This document shows positions 45,436-55,553 of a stretch of 64,000 nt of DNA, in pieces. The position numbers and the translations under genes are program-made. Source of the stretch: Corynebacterium yudongzhengii (GTDB taxonomy: Bacteria > Actinomycetota > Actinomycetes > Mycobacteriales > Mycobacteriaceae); NCBI RefSeq assembly GCF_003065405.1, contig NZ_CP026947.1, positions 1,860,001 through 1,924,000 of the forward strand. The letters are read 5' to 3'. Every line of letters begins with the position of its first letter. Positions within the stretch are counted from its first letter, which is position 1. The notes under the pieces are model-generated. The model was not told where the DNA came from, ran no database searches, and worked only from the letters and a program-made list of their open reading frames with translations.

Positions 45436-47049
45436 CTAGAACCGGCCATCCTGCGCCCTTTGGGTGCCATCGCGCAGCAGCTCGACCACCCCGTCGCGCT
45501 CCGGGTAGAACACGGCGACCCCCTCGCGGGTGACCGTCGGATGCTCCGCCGGCGGGCCGCGGGCGTCCTCGACGACGATGAGTTGCGTGCCGGGCGGGAC
45601 GTTCTCGATCTCCTCTTCGGTACTCACCGTCACCGCGCGGATCTCAGAGAGATCCACGGCAGGCGCGCGCCGCTCCGGGCTCCACAGCAACACGAAGCCG
45701 ACCGCCACGACCAGACTGGTGCTCAGCACCCGGCCGCTGATCAGCCCGGTGATGATCCAGCCGTAGCCGATGAGCACGCCCACCGGATCGAGCTCGACCG
45801 TCACCACCGGCACGGCCGCGGCGATTACGGCCACGGTGTGAATCCACCAGGTCAGCGGCGCGGCCGCGAGGATGAACGGCGCCGCCAGGGGCCCGGCGGC
45901 CGCAGCGGTGATCCCCAGGATGGTCACCGGGGCGGCGGCCGGGGCGACGAGGATATTCGCCACCACCGCCACCACCGAGACCTCCCCCACCATCAGCGAG
46001 ATGATCGGCATGGTGAGCACGTCGGCGGCCACGGCGATGGCGATGGCCCGGGCGACGATGGGTGGGAGGTGGGCGTCGATGAGCGGGGCGGCGATCACGG
46101 GGCTGATGAGGATGATGCCGACGGTCGCCGCCACCGACAGCGCGAAGCCGTAGTTGACCGCGAGGTGCGGCTGCACCAGCAGGAGCACGAGGATCGCGAG
46201 CGCGAGCGCGTGCAGGGGTTGCGCGCGCGTGGAGGCCACGACGGCGACGAGCCCGACCAAGCCGGTCACCCCGGCGCGCAGGACGGAAGGTTCGGTGCCC
46301 ACGAGCAGGATGTAGACAGCCAGGACGATGAGCGCGCACGCCGTTTGCACCCTCGGGCCGACCCCCACGGCGCGGCACAGCAGCAGCGCGGCGGTGGTGA
46401 CGATGGCGACGTTCGCCCCCGAGACCGCCGACAGGTGCGAGAGGCCGGTAATCCGGTAGAGCTCCTCGGCCTCCGCGGGTTGCAGGGAGGTATCGCCGAG
46501 CGCCATGCCGGGTAGAAGGCCGCGGTGCTCGCCGTCGAGAAGCTTCTCGACGCTTAGCGTCAACCGCTCGCGCACCGCCGCGGCGAAGGCCAGCGGGCCG
46601 GTGGGATCGGCCACGGAGGTGATCTCGCCGTGGGCGATCTTGCCCCCGAGGCTTAAGCGGGAAGACTCGGAAACTTCGGCGGTGATCTCCACCCGCGCGC
46701 CGGTGGCAAGGTCCGCGATCACCGGGTCGTCGCTAAAAACGGTCAGCGGTTCCGGATAGCCGCGGGTATGCACGCTGAGATGCCCCTCGCCGGGTGCGGT
46801 GGCGACCGTAGCCGAAAAGCTCGGGCCCTGCGCGAAGTTCTCCGCCCGCCACCGAGCCACCCAGGCGCCGGTTATCCCCAGCGTAGACACCAGAGCCACC
46901 AACACCGCCTGGCCGTAGTGGCGCAGCCCGGCAAACACCGCGGCAACCACCCCGATCACCACGAGCGCCCACAAGGCTCGCTCGGTGAGCACCAGGGTGA
47001 TCAGCGCAGCCCACAGGCTCAAGGCGGCGGGAACGAGACGCAGCTCCAC
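45436..47049 (-). CDS. comEC: ComEC/Rec2-family DNA channel protein, without the metallohydrolase domain
   Basis: ComEC forms the inner-membrane channel for DNA uptake. This protein (537 residues) has the N-terminal soluble domain and the competence helices with the family core LSHLSAVSGANVAI near 213. It ends about 65 residues after the last helix, so the C-terminal metallo-beta-lactamase domain present in many ComEC proteins is absent, as in a number of actinobacteria. It directly follows comEA. Confidence 0.88.
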   Translation of the reverse strand: MELRLVPAALSLWAALITLVLTERALWALVVIGVVAAVFAGLRHYGQAVLVALVSTLGITGAWVARWRAENFAQGPSFSATVATAPGEGHLSVHTRGYPEPLTVFSDDPVIADLATGARVEITAEVSESSRLSLGGKIAHGEITSVADPTGPLAFAAAVRERLTLSVEKLLDGEHRGLLPGMALGDTSLQPAEAEELYRITGLSHLSAVSGANVAIVTTAALLLCRAVGVGPRVQTACALIVLAVYILLVGTEPSVLRAGVTGLVGLVAVVASTRAQPLHALALAILVLLLVQPHLAVNYGFALSVAATVGIILISPVIAAPLIDAHLPPIVARAIAIAVAADVLTMPIISLMVGEVSVVAVVANILVAPAAAPVTILGITAAAAGPLAAPFILAAAPLTWWIHTVAVIAAAVPVVTVELDPVGVLIGYGWIITGLISGRVLSTSLVVAVGFVLLWSPERRAPAVDLSEIRAVTVSTEEEIENVPPGTQLIVVEDARGPPAEHPTVTREGVAVFYPERDGVVELLRDGTQRAQDGRF

Positions 47050-47054
47050 CGGGC

Positions 47055-47711
47055 TTAGAGGGTGACCTCGTCTTTGAGGGCCTCGAACTTCGCGGGCCCG
47101 ATGCCGGAGACCTCCAGAAGCTCGTCGATCTCCCGGAAGCCGCCGTGTTCTTCCCGGTAGGCGATAATCGCGGCCGCCGTGGCCTCGCCGATGCCCTTAA
47201 GCGTGGTCAGCTCGCTGGCGTCGGCGGAGTTCAGCGAGATGCCTCCCCCGCCGCCGCTGACCGCCGGGGTGCCTCCGGGAGGGGGTGCCGCCCCGACCGC
47301 GGGGACCACGATCTGCTGGCCATCGACGATGAGTTGGGCCTGGTTGAGGGCGGCGGGGTCGGCGCCGTCGGTCAGGCCTCCGGCTGCGGTGAGGGCGTCG
47401 GCGATGCGGGCTCCGTCGACAAGCGTGACTAAGCCGGGTTCGTGGACCTCGCCGACAACGGAGACGACGATCTCGCCCCCGGTCTCCTCCTCCGCGCCGA
47501 CGTGGGCGAGCGCGGGGGCGTCGAGGGTATCGGGACTGCCGCGAAACAGGGCGTGCGCGACGACGAGGCCGATGATCACGGCCACGACCGCGGCGGCGGC
47601 GAGCGCCAGTTTCGGGGAGACGGACAGGCGCGGGTAGGAGACGTTCATCTTGATCTCCTCCCCGGTGGGGCGGGTGAGATCGCTGAGGCGGTCGATTACT
47701 TCTCTGCTCAT
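47055..47711 (-). CDS. comEA: ComEA-type helix-hairpin-helix DNA receptor
   Basis: The 218-residue protein has a single membrane anchor (LALAAAAVVAVIIGLVVAHA near 37-56), an SLBB domain (VVSVVGEVHEPGLVTLVDGA near 80) and a C-terminal helix-hairpin-helix pair (LNSADASELTTLKGIGEATA and ELLEVSGIGPAKFEAL). ComEA binds incoming DNA at the cell surface. The ATG at 47711 is chosen; longer in-frame starts run antiparallel to degV. Confidence 0.9.
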   Translation of the reverse strand: MSREVIDRLSDLTRPTGEEIKMNVSYPRLSVSPKLALAAAAVVAVIIGLVVAHALFRGSPDTLDAPALAHVGAEEETGGEIVVSVVGEVHEPGLVTLVDGARIADALTAAGGLTDGADPAALNQAQLIVDGQQIVVPAVGAAPPPGGTPAVSGGGGGISLNSADASELTTLKGIGEATAAAIIAYREEHGGFREIDELLEVSGIGPAKFEALKDEVTL

Positions 47712-47790
47712 GGCGCGCACGCTACCGGGATGCCCACGTGCGCGCGGAGGAGCTGTGGATAACCCCGACGAAAGCGTGACGAAAACCCGC

Positions 47791-48621
47791 CTAATCGCCG
47801 TCTGACTCGGAGTTATCCACAGATTCGGCGGCGAAGACTGCAGAGACCCCCACTGCTCCGGTACCGGCGTGCACAGCGAGGGCCTCCGACATGGGGATGA
47901 CCATGAAGCTGGTTTCGGCGGTGAGGACGTCGTCGAGAAGATCGCGCAGGTCCTCGGCGGCGACGGGGGCGTCGTTGTGCTGGATGGCCACGAACGCCGG
48001 CTGGTGGTCGGCGCGCTCGGCGACGAGCTCGACAAGCTTGGTAAAAGCCTTCGTCTGGGTGCGGGTCTTGCCGACGAGCTCTAACCGGCCGTCGGTGACC
48101 TGCATGATCGGCTTGGTCGCCAGGGTGGCGGCCGAGAGCATCGCCTGGCCGGTCGACAGCCGCCCGCCGCGCCGGATGTCGTCGATCTTATGCAGATACA
48201 CCCAGGTCACGGCCCTCGCCAGGGTGGCGCGGGCGGTCTCGGCGCAGGAAGCCAAGTCCTCGCCCTGCTGGGCGCACTTCGCCGCGGCCATCGCGGCGGC
48301 ACCGATCGCCATGCCGACGGTGCTCGTCTGCACGACCTCGACCAGCCCGTCGAACACGGCGGCCGCGGCGATGGCCGAAGACTCCGTCGAGCTCAACGCG
48401 CCGGGCACGTGCAGGGCGACCACGCCGTCGTCGCCGCCGCGCTCAAGCTGCCGCGCATAGGCGGCGACCAGCTCTAAGGTGCTCAGCCCCGAGGTAGTCG
48501 TCTCGATGCTGTCTTTGACCTCCCGGGTCAGCACATGCAGATCGACGACGGTGATGTCGAGTTCCTCGACGATCTCCGGGGGCAGGCCGGCGGAAGAGTC
48601 GGTGACGATGCGTACAGCCAT
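47791..48621 (-). CDS. DegV family fatty-acid-binding protein
   Basis: The 276-residue protein has the DegV start IVTDSSAGLPPEIVEELDITVV and the later HVPGALSSTESSA loop near 90. DegV/FakB proteins bind one fatty acid molecule and can present it to a fatty acid kinase; no kinase gene is here. It lies 3 bp from the phosphatase gene and belongs to the same leftward block. Confidence 0.9.
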   Translation of the reverse strand: MAVRIVTDSSAGLPPEIVEELDITVVDLHVLTREVKDSIETTTSGLSTLELVAAYARQLERGGDDGVVALHVPGALSSTESSAIAAAAVFDGLVEVVQTSTVGMAIGAAAMAAAKCAQQGEDLASCAETARATLARAVTWVYLHKIDDIRRGGRLSTGQAMLSAATLATKPIMQVTDGRLELVGKTRTQTKAFTKLVELVAERADHQPAFVAIQHNDAPVAAEDLRDLLDDVLTAETSFMVIPMSEALAVHAGTGAVGVSAVFAAESVDNSESDGD

Positions 48622-48624
48622 GGC

Positions 48625-49311
48625 TTAGATGTCTCCCAATCCGATATTCCACCCGTTGAGATACCACTGGGCCGACGTCCCGCCGCCCGGCGCGAAGTCC
48701 GGGCTGAGCGACTCGGCGGATTCCACCGCCGGGTTGAAGGCGGGCCGGGCGCTGAGCACCGCGAAATGCGTGTTGGAGAGGCTGCCTAAAAGGGGGAACA
48801 TGGGCGTCGAAAAGCCTAACAGCGAGCCGGCGAGCGCCGAGATCGTGCCGCCGTGAGCGACCACCAGCACGGCGGAGTTGTTCCAGTCGTCGAAGGTGGC
48901 CATGAGCTCGTCGATCACGCGGCGGGCGCGCTGGGCGACTTGGATGCGCGACTCCCCGCCCGGCGGGGCCCAGGTCGGGTCGTGGCGCCAGTAGACGCGG
49001 GCGCCCGGGTAGCGGACGTCGACCTCGTCGTGGTGCATATCCTGCCACTCGCCGAGGTGGGTTTCGCGCAGGCGGGGATCGATGGTGACCTCGACGCCGA
49101 TGCGCTCGCCGACCACGCGGGCGGTATCCGCGGCGCGGGACAGATCAGAGGCGATGACCTTGGAGATCTCCCGGCCCTCGAGCATCTCGGCGACCCGGTG
49201 GGCGCCCTCGAGGCCGGCCTCGGACAGGTGGGTATCTAACTGTCCCTGCATGCGGCGGGTGGCGTTGTGGTCGGTCTGCCCGTGGCGGAGCAGGTAGAGG
49301 CGGCGGGTCAT
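48625..49311 (-). CDS. gpgP: Histidine phosphatase, probable glucosyl-3-phosphoglycerate phosphatase
   Basis: The 228-residue protein of the phosphoglycerate mutase superfamily has catalytic LLRHGQTDHNA near 7-17 and the second histidine in VVAHGGT near 153. In mycobacteria the gene beside rsfS and nadD encodes GpgP, which dephosphorylates glucosyl-3-phosphoglycerate on the way to methylglucose polysaccharides. Context supports that function, but sequence alone does not fix the substrate. Confidence 0.8.
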   Translation of the reverse strand: MTRRLYLLRHGQTDHNATRRMQGQLDTHLSEAGLEGAHRVAEMLEGREISKVIASDLSRAADTARVVGERIGVEVTIDPRLRETHLGEWQDMHHDEVDVRYPGARVYWRHDPTWAPPGGESRIQVAQRARRVIDELMATFDDWNNSAVLVVAHGGTISALAGSLLGFSTPMFPLLGSLSNTHFAVLSARPAFNPAVESAESLSPDFAPGGGTSAQWYLNGWNIGLGDI

Positions 49312-49764
49312 CTAGACCTCATCGCCCGCCAGCGGAATGTCGTCGATGGATTCGACGCTTCGGGTATCCACATCGTCGGCGTATGCGCCGGGACGCTCGA
49401 AGTTCTCCACGCCCTCTATCCCGATGAGCGGGCAGTCCGCATACAGGCGATCGAGCCCGTAGAACTCGCGTTCCTGGCTGCGCTGGACGTGGACGACGAA
49501 CTGGCCATAATCGAGCAGCACCCAGCGGCTTTCGTTTTGGCCCTCGCGGCGCAGAGGCTCCGAGCCGACGCCGGTGAGCCCGTCTTCGATCTCCTCGACC
49601 ACCGCGCGGACCTGGCGTTCGTTGCCCGCGGTGACGACGACGAAGATATCCGCGATCGCCATGACGTCGGAGACGTCGTAGACAGCGATCGACTCGCCGC
49701 CGCGCTCATACGCCGAGCGGGCGGCGACGTGGGCCAGTTCGATGGATTTCTCAGAAGCGGTCAA
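49312..49764 (-). CDS. rsfS: Ribosomal silencing factor RsfS
   Basis: RsfS binds ribosomal protein L14 and blocks subunit joining during starvation. The 150-residue protein has the family core YDVSDVMAIADIFVVVTAGN near 26-45 and GESRWVLLDYG-type residues (NESRWVLLDYGQFVVHV). It appears to start with TTG, with GAAGG about 9 nt upstream. The phosphatase gene begins immediately at its stop. Confidence 0.93.
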   Translation of the reverse strand: MTASEKSIELAHVAARSAYERGGESIAVYDVSDVMAIADIFVVVTAGNERQVRAVVEEIEDGLTGVGSEPLRREGQNESRWVLLDYGQFVVHVQRSQEREFYGLDRLYADCPLIGIEGVENFERPGAYADDVDTRSVESIDDIPLAGDEV

Positions 49765-49831
49765 GAGCTGTTGCCTTCGTATCGACGATTGACTACTTTT
49801 TAAGATTCTTTCACGAAACCCCTGCTGTTAC

Positions 49832-50440
49832 CTAGTTCGCGCTGTGCCGATCCGCGTAGAGCCCGTTCTTGGTGATGTATTGCACCACCCCATCCGGCAC
49901 GAGATACCACACGGGGCGCCCCGTGGCAGCGCGCTCGCGGCAGTCGGTGGAGGAAATCGCCATGGCGGGGACGTCGATAAGCTCGACGCGCTGCTGCTTT
50001 TCCGGCGGCAGCATCTTCTCGCTGAGCTCGTAGCCGGGGCGGGTCACCCCGACGAAGGTCGCTAGGTCGAACATCGACTCCCAGTCCCGCCAGGAGAGAA
50101 TCGAGCCCAAGGCGTCGGCGCCGGTGATGAAAAAGAGCTCGGCATCCGGGTGCTGGGCCCGCAGATCCTCGAGGGTATCGACGGTATAGGTCGGGCCCTC
50201 GCGGTCGATGTCTACGCGGGAGACGTGGAAGCGCGGGTTCGAGGCGGTGGCGATCACCGTCATGAGGTAGCGGTGCTCCGCCGGGGTGACGGAGCGCTCC
50301 GCCTTCTGCCACGGCTGGCCGGTGGGCACGAAGACGACCTTCTCGAGCGCGAAGCGGTCGGCGACCTCGCTGGCGGCGACGAGGTGGCCGTGGTGGATGG
50401 GATCGAACGTGCCGCCCATGATCCCGATGCGTCGGCTCAC
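49832..50440 (-). CDS. nadD: Nicotinate-nucleotide adenylyltransferase
   Basis: NadD makes deamido-NAD. The motif [12 protein letters not shown] stands near residue 8 and the second nucleotide-binding motif ISSTDCR near 165. The GTG at 50440 is chosen because it overlaps the proA stop (GTGA) and gives the usual family start [12 protein letters not shown] (202 residues); an ATG at 50473 is possible. Confidence 0.93.
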   Translation of the reverse strand: MSRRIGIMGGTFDPIHHGHLVAASEVADRFALEKVVFVPTGQPWQKAERSVTPAEHRYLMTVIATASNPRFHVSRVDIDREGPTYTVDTLEDLRAQHPDAELFFITGADALGSILSWRDWESMFDLATFVGVTRPGYELSEKMLPPEKQQRVELIDVPAMAISSTDCRERAATGRPVWYLVPDGVVQYITKNGLYADRHSAN

Positions 50441-51699
50441 GGGCGGGTGTGTCCAGTGCCCTCGAGGATCCACTTGGTGCTGGTCAGCTCCGGCAGGGCC
50501 ATCGGGCCGCGGGCGTGCAGCTTCTGGGTGGAGATGCCGATCTCGGCGCCCATGCCGTAGACCTCGCCGTCGGTGAACGCGGTCGACGCGTTGATCATGA
50601 CGGCGGCCGCGTCGATCTCGTTGGCGAACTGCTGGCAGGTATACGCGTTCTTCGACGCGATCGCCTCGGTGTGGCCGGTGCTGTAGCGGGTGATGTGCTC
50701 GACGGCGCCGTCGATACCCTCGACCACCTTCGCGGCGATGTCGAAGGAGAGGTACTCGTCGGTCCAGTCACTCTCGGTGGCCTCGACGATGTCGGTGGCG
50801 CCGAAGGCCTCGAGCTCGGAGACCTCGCCGTGGACGGTCACGCCCGTCTCCTGCAGCGCGGTGATGATGCGCTTCTTGTCGGCGTCGTCCAACGCGACGT
50901 CGATGAGCACCACCTCGGTGGCGTTGCACACCGAGCACCGGCGGGTCTTGCCGTTGAGCAGCATCTCGATCGCGGAATCCAACTCCGCGTCGCGGTCGAT
51001 GTAGAAGTGGCAGTTACCGGTGCCGGTCTCGATGGCGAGAACGGTCGCGCCGGTGACGACGGCGTCGATAAGCTTCGCCCCGCCGCGCGGGATGACCACA
51101 TCCACCAGCCCGCGCGCCGTGATCAGGTCCTTCACCGAGTCGTGGGACTCGCACGGCAGCAGCTGGACGGTCTCGCGCGGCAGGTCATGGGCGGCGGCGA
51201 CGTCCTGCAAGATCTCGACGAGCTTCTCGTTCGACCGGCGCGCCGATTTCGAGCCGCGCAGAAGCGGCACGTTGCCGGACTTCAGCGCCAGGCCGAAGGC
51301 GTCGACGGTGACGTTCGGGCGGGCCTCGTAGACCATGCCCATCACGCCGAGGGGGACGCGGACCTGCTTCATCTGGATGCCGTTATCCATGGTGCGGCCC
51401 TGCAGGACCTCGCCGACGGGGTCGCTCAGCGAGGCGACCTGGCGCAAACCGTCGGCGATGCCGGCGATGCGGTTGTCGTCGAGACGCAGGCGGTCGATGA
51501 GCGAGTCGGCCATTCCGGCCTTTTCACCGGCGGTGATATCCGCCTTGTTCGCCTCGATGATCTCCGCGGAGCGCTTCACCAGGGCCTCGGCGGCGGCACG
51601 GAGGAGATCGTTCTTCTCGGGCGTGGTCAGCGTGGCGATGCGCGGGGCGATCGACTTGGCGGATTCGGCCTTGGACAGAACTTCTTCTCGTTGATTCAT
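50437..51699 (-). CDS. proA: Glutamate-5-semialdehyde dehydrogenase (gamma-glutamyl phosphate reductase)
   Basis: This is the second step of proline synthesis. The 420-residue aldehyde-dehydrogenase-like protein has the catalytic cysteine in [10 protein letters not shown] near 256 and the NADPH-binding [11 protein letters not shown] near 204. In C. glutamicum proA follows proB and a hydroxyacid dehydrogenase gene; here about 9 kb of beta-oxidation genes separate it from proB. Confidence 0.96.
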   Translation of the reverse strand: MNQREEVLSKAESAKSIAPRIATLTTPEKNDLLRAAAEALVKRSAEIIEANKADITAGEKAGMADSLIDRLRLDDNRIAGIADGLRQVASLSDPVGEVLQGRTMDNGIQMKQVRVPLGVMGMVYEARPNVTVDAFGLALKSGNVPLLRGSKSARRSNEKLVEILQDVAAAHDLPRETVQLLPCESHDSVKDLITARGLVDVVIPRGGAKLIDAVVTGATVLAIETGTGNCHFYIDRDAELDSAIEMLLNGKTRRCSVCNATEVVLIDVALDDADKKRIITALQETGVTVHGEVSELEAFGATDIVEATESDWTDEYLSFDIAAKVVEGIDGAVEHITRYSTGHTEAIASKNAYTCQQFANEIDAAAVMINASTAFTDGEVYGMGAEIGISTQKLHARGPMALPELTSTKWILEGTGHTRP

Positions 51700-51720
51700 G
51701 GCACCCCAGCCTACCGATTT

Positions 51721-52642
51721 CTAGTAACCGGCTTCGACGTCCACCTCCGTCGGCATCTTCTCGCCGCGCGCGAAGGCCTCGGCGTTGGCGGGCGGCGAGC
51801 TCGCCGATCGTCTCCTGCATGTACCACCCGGTGTTCGCGGTGTGCGGGGTGATGACCACGTTGTCCATCCCCCACAACGGGTGGCCGTCGGGCAGCGGCT
51901 CGGGGTCGGTGACATCGAGGCCGGCGCCGGCGATGCGCTTATCGACGAGCGCCTCCACCAAAGCGTCGGTATCCACCAAAGGCCCGCGCCCCACGTTGAC
52001 GACGACAGCCGTATCCTTCATCTTCTCGAGCTTGGTGCGATCGACAAGCTGGTGGGTCTGCGCGGTCAGCGGGGTGAGCAGGACGAAGGCGTCGGCGCTT
52101 TCCCAGACGTGCTCCGCCTCCTTCAGCGGGTGGGTCTCGTCGGCGCCGGGGACGTCGTTGCCGCTGCGGTTGACCGCCACGGTGCGGGCGCCGAAAGCGT
52201 TGGCCAGCTCGATGACCTTGCGACCGATGCCGCCGGCGCCGATCACGGCGACGGTCTGGTCGCGGAACAAAAAGCGGGTCTGGGCTTCGACCTTTTCGCG
52301 GATGTCCCACGTGTTGTGGACGGCAGCCACCTTGTGCTGGTGGTTGACCGCGAGCAGCAGGGCGAGCGCGGATTCGGCGACGGTGTCGTCATAGAGCCCG
52401 GCGGCGTTGGCCCAGCGCACCTGGGAGCGCTCCATGACGCCGGAGGTCACCAGCGCGTCGACGCCGGCGAGCTGGGTCTGGATGAACTGCACTGACTTCG
52501 GCAGCGGGTCCGGAAGCTCTTCCGGCGCGGCGTTGAAGATGATGAACTCCGCCTCGTTGACGTCGTCGGTGTAGGTGTGGCCGTGGTTGCTCAAGACCTC
52601 GACGACCGTGTCCTGCTTTTCTGGGATCTGCGTGTACTTCAT
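51721..52642 (-). pseudogene. Frameshifted D-isomer-specific 2-hydroxyacid dehydrogenase (proA-side copy)
   Basis: The frame is intact from KYTQIPEKQDTVVEVL through the NAD motif VIGAGGIGRKV (near 137), the catalytic arginine in NVGRGPLVD (near 220) and PHTANTGWYMQETIGELAA. Near 51790 one extra base shifts it, and the expected C-terminus (NAEAFARGEKMPTEVDVEAG) continues in another frame to 51721. The span, 922 nt, is one more than a multiple of three. The gene is homologous to the intact copy at 60542-61459. The shifted frame would run on into proA, so a long altered protein or sequencing error are alternatives. Confidence 0.85.
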
Positions 52643-52775
52643 GCACCCAGGCTATATTTCCGGGTCCTTTGTGCGCCCAGCGTCCCGCTGAGATCAACAG
52701 TGTTGCACGCTAATGCGATATAGGTCACAATGGGAACCAGATAGGATCTAGGCAACACGATGAAGGATGGCCTCG

Positions 52776-53987
52776 ATGTCTGCTCCCACTAGCCCCACCA
52801 CCCCGGAGTTCTCCGGGATCCCGCTCGATAGGCGCACTGACTACTACCGCGTTTTCGCTGACACAGCTGGCGCGGATCTCGAGTGGTGGCAGAAAGCCCG
52901 CGACTTCTGCGCGCAGGCCCGCCCGCACGTCAATAAGGCCTGGGAGCAGGCCGATTACCACATCGCCAGCCTCGAAGACGCCGCCCGCCACGGGCTTGTC
53001 CGCGACGCGATCGACATCGACGGCGAGCCCGCCATGTCCGTGCGCGCGAACCGCCTGATCCAGATGGAACTGGCGCGCTGGGACGCCTCCACCGCCACCG
53101 CCGTGGGCGTGCAGGCCAGCCTGGCTATGCAGTCCATCAACGCTTTTGGCACCGAGCCGCAGAAGGCGAAGTACCTCGCGCCGATGTCGCGGATGGACAT
53201 CCGCGGCGCCTTCGCCCTGACCGAGCCGAACCACGGCTCCGATTCCATCGCCTTAGAGACCTCCGCGGTACCCGCCGGCGATGGCTGGGTCTTAAACGGC
53301 GAGAAGCGCTGGATCGGCCAGGGCTCGGTCGGGCATATCACGGTGGTCTACGCCCGGCGTGACGACGGCCAGGTCGGCGCCTTCCTCGTCGACCAGGACG
53401 CGCCGGGGTATGAGGCGGAGACCATCACCGGCAAGGCGTCGCTGCGCGGGGTGCCGCAGGCCCACATCACGCTTGACGACGTCCACGTCCCCGAGCAAAA
53501 CCGCCTCCCCGGATGCCGCTCTTTCCGCGACACGGCGAAAGTCCTCATGGGCACCCGCATCGGGGTGGCGTGGAGCGCCTTCGGCATCGGCGTCGACTGC
53601 TACGAGAAGGCCGTGGCCTATGCCTCGCAGCGCGAGCAGTTCGGCCGGCCGCTGGTGCAGAATCAGATCATCCAGCAACGGCTCTCCGACATGCTCATGG
53701 ATCTGACCGCGATGGCGCTGTATTGCCGGCGGCTTCTGGAGTTGGAGGAATCCGGCGCGATGACCGAGACGCAGGCCGCACTGGCGAAGGTCCACAACAC
53801 CCGCGCCGCCCGGCGCGTGGCGGCCAACGCCCGCGACTTGCTCGGAGGCAACGGCATCCTGCTCGAGCACGACGTCATCCGCCACTTCACAGACATCGAG
53901 ACCCTCCACACCTACGAGGGCACCGACACCATGCAATCGCTCATCGTGGGCAAGTCCATCACCGGCGTCGGCGCTTTCACCAGCTAA
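52776..53987 (+). CDS. Acyl-CoA dehydrogenase (first of a duplicated pair)
   Basis: This FAD enzyme (403 residues) introduces the double bond in fatty-acyl-CoA. It shows ALTEPNHGSDS near 150, the NGEKRWIG core near 176, REQFGRPL near 288 and the catalytic glutamate in HTYEGTDTMQ near 382, the position used by glutaryl-CoA and short-branched-chain dehydrogenases. The ATG at 52776 has AAGG at a better distance than the one at 52767. It is closely related to the gene at 55554-56738. Confidence 0.93.
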   Translation: MSAPTSPTTPEFSGIPLDRRTDYYRVFADTAGADLEWWQKARDFCAQARPHVNKAWEQADYHIASLEDAARHGLVRDAIDIDGEPAMSVRANRLIQMELARWDASTATAVGVQASLAMQSINAFGTEPQKAKYLAPMSRMDIRGAFALTEPNHGSDSIALETSAVPAGDGWVLNGEKRWIGQGSVGHITVVYARRDDGQVGAFLVDQDAPGYEAETITGKASLRGVPQAHITLDDVHVPEQNRLPGCRSFRDTAKVLMGTRIGVAWSAFGIGVDCYEKAVAYASQREQFGRPLVQNQIIQQRLSDMLMDLTAMALYCRRLLELEESGAMTETQAALAKVHNTRAARRVAANARDLLGGNGILLEHDVIRHFTDIETLHTYEGTDTMQSLIVGKSITGVGAFTS

Positions 53988-54005
53988 AACTCGAAAGGAA
54001 AGACC

Positions 54006-55520
54006 ATGTCCTACTCCAGCCCTTACTCCGACATCGAGATCCCCCACCACGACGTGTTCACCCACCTCTTCGGCGACCTCACCGAAGAGGAGGCCAACAG
54101 CCCGGCGCTGACCGAGCTGACCACCGACGACACCATCACCTACGGCGAGCTCAAGAAACTCGCGGAGTCCTTCGCCGGCGCGCTGGCCGCCCGCGGGATC
54201 GGCAAGGGTGATGTGGTCACCCTGCAGATCCCCAACAGCATCAACTACGCCATCGCCCTGCTCGGCATCGTGCGCGCCGGCGCGACGGTGTCCCCGCTCG
54301 GCGTGCTGATGAACCAGGCGGACGTCGATAAGCTGCTCGAGCTCTCCGGAGCGAAGTACTACGTGGGCATTACCGACATCGAGAACATGCCGCAGATCTG
54401 GAGCGGTGAGGTCCGCACGCTCGCCCAGGGCAACCACCCGGCGCCTGAGGTGGAGATCTCGGCGGACGACGTCATGGCCATCCCCTTTTCGTCCGGCACG
54501 ACCGGCCTGCCGAAGGGCGTGATGCTGCCCCACAACGCCATCGTGGCCAACATTGAGCAGACCAAGTTCATGCATGCGCAAAGCGGCATCACCGAGCCCA
54601 TCCGCGTCTTAAGCCCGCTGCCTTTCACCCACATCTACGGCATGACCACGCTGCTTCTCACCCAGTTGAGCGCCCGGAACCACGTGTTCACCCTGCCGAA
54701 GTTCGACCTCGCGACCTTCCTCGAGGCGCACCCGAAGCATCAGATCAACTTCACCTTCGTCGCCCCGCCGATGGTGGTGGCCTTGGCGAAGCACCCGTCC
54801 GTCACGCCGGAGGCCTTCGCCTCGACCGAATACATCCTCTCCGGTGCGGCGCCGCTGGATAATGACTTGGCGCGCACCGTCGAGAAGAAACTCGATATCA
54901 CCATGCTGCAGGGCTACGGCATGACGGAGACCTCCCCGGTGACGCACGTCGGCGTGCGTGGGAAGGCCGAACCCGGCTCGATCGGCTTCGCCGCACCGAA
55001 CACCCAGTTCAAATTCTTAGAGCTCGAAAGCGAGACCGAGGTGCCCGCGGGTGAGGTCGGCGAGCTGACCGTCAAGGGCCCGCAGGTCATGCTCGGCTAC
55101 CTCAACAACGAGGAGGCGACCAACGAGGTCATGGTCAGCGACGGGTGGATGCGCACCGGCGACATCGGGCGGCTTGCCGACAACGGCACCACCTACATCG
55201 TCGACCGCGCCAAAGAGGTGATCAAGTACAAGGGGTACCAGGTCGCGCCCGCGGAGCTCGAGGCGCTGCTGCTCACCCACCCGGACGTCGCCGACGTGGG
55301 CGTCGTCGGCGTGGACCGCGACGGCCTGGAGATCCCGCACGCCTTTGTGGTCCGCGCGGAGGGCTCCGATATTTCCGCCGAGGAGATCATTGACTGGGTG
55401 GCCACGCGCGTGACCCCGTATAAGAAGGTCCGCGCCGTCGACTTCATCGAGCAGATCCCCAAGAACCCGAGCGGCAAGATCGAGCGCCGCAAGCTGCGCG
55501 ATCTCCCTTCCCAGTCCTAG
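54006..55520 (+). CDS. Acyl-CoA ligase (AMP-binding, 4-coumarate-CoA ligase type)
   Basis: The enzyme (504 residues) activates a carboxylic acid via its adenylate to the CoA thioester. It has the P-loop IPFSSGTTGLPKGV near 160, YGMTETSP near 304, GYQVAPAELEALL near 409 and the catalytic lysine in KNPSGKIERRKL near 489. It sits between the two acyl-CoA dehydrogenase genes, with 18 and 33 bp gaps, and should supply their substrate. Chain length cannot be read from the sequence. Confidence 0.93.
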   Translation: MSYSSPYSDIEIPHHDVFTHLFGDLTEEEANSPALTELTTDDTITYGELKKLAESFAGALAARGIGKGDVVTLQIPNSINYAIALLGIVRAGATVSPLGVLMNQADVDKLLELSGAKYYVGITDIENMPQIWSGEVRTLAQGNHPAPEVEISADDVMAIPFSSGTTGLPKGVMLPHNAIVANIEQTKFMHAQSGITEPIRVLSPLPFTHIYGMTTLLLTQLSARNHVFTLPKFDLATFLEAHPKHQINFTFVAPPMVVALAKHPSVTPEAFASTEYILSGAAPLDNDLARTVEKKLDITMLQGYGMTETSPVTHVGVRGKAEPGSIGFAAPNTQFKFLELESETEVPAGEVGELTVKGPQVMLGYLNNEEATNEVMVSDGWMRTGDIGRLADNGTTYIVDRAKEVIKYKGYQVAPAELEALLLTHPDVADVGVVGVDRDGLEIPHAFVVRAEGSDISAEEIIDWVATRVTPYKKVRAVDFIEQIPKNPSGKIERRKLRDLPSQS

Positions 55521-55553
55521 ACCACCTCGTAGACCACCGGAAAGAGGCCCCAC

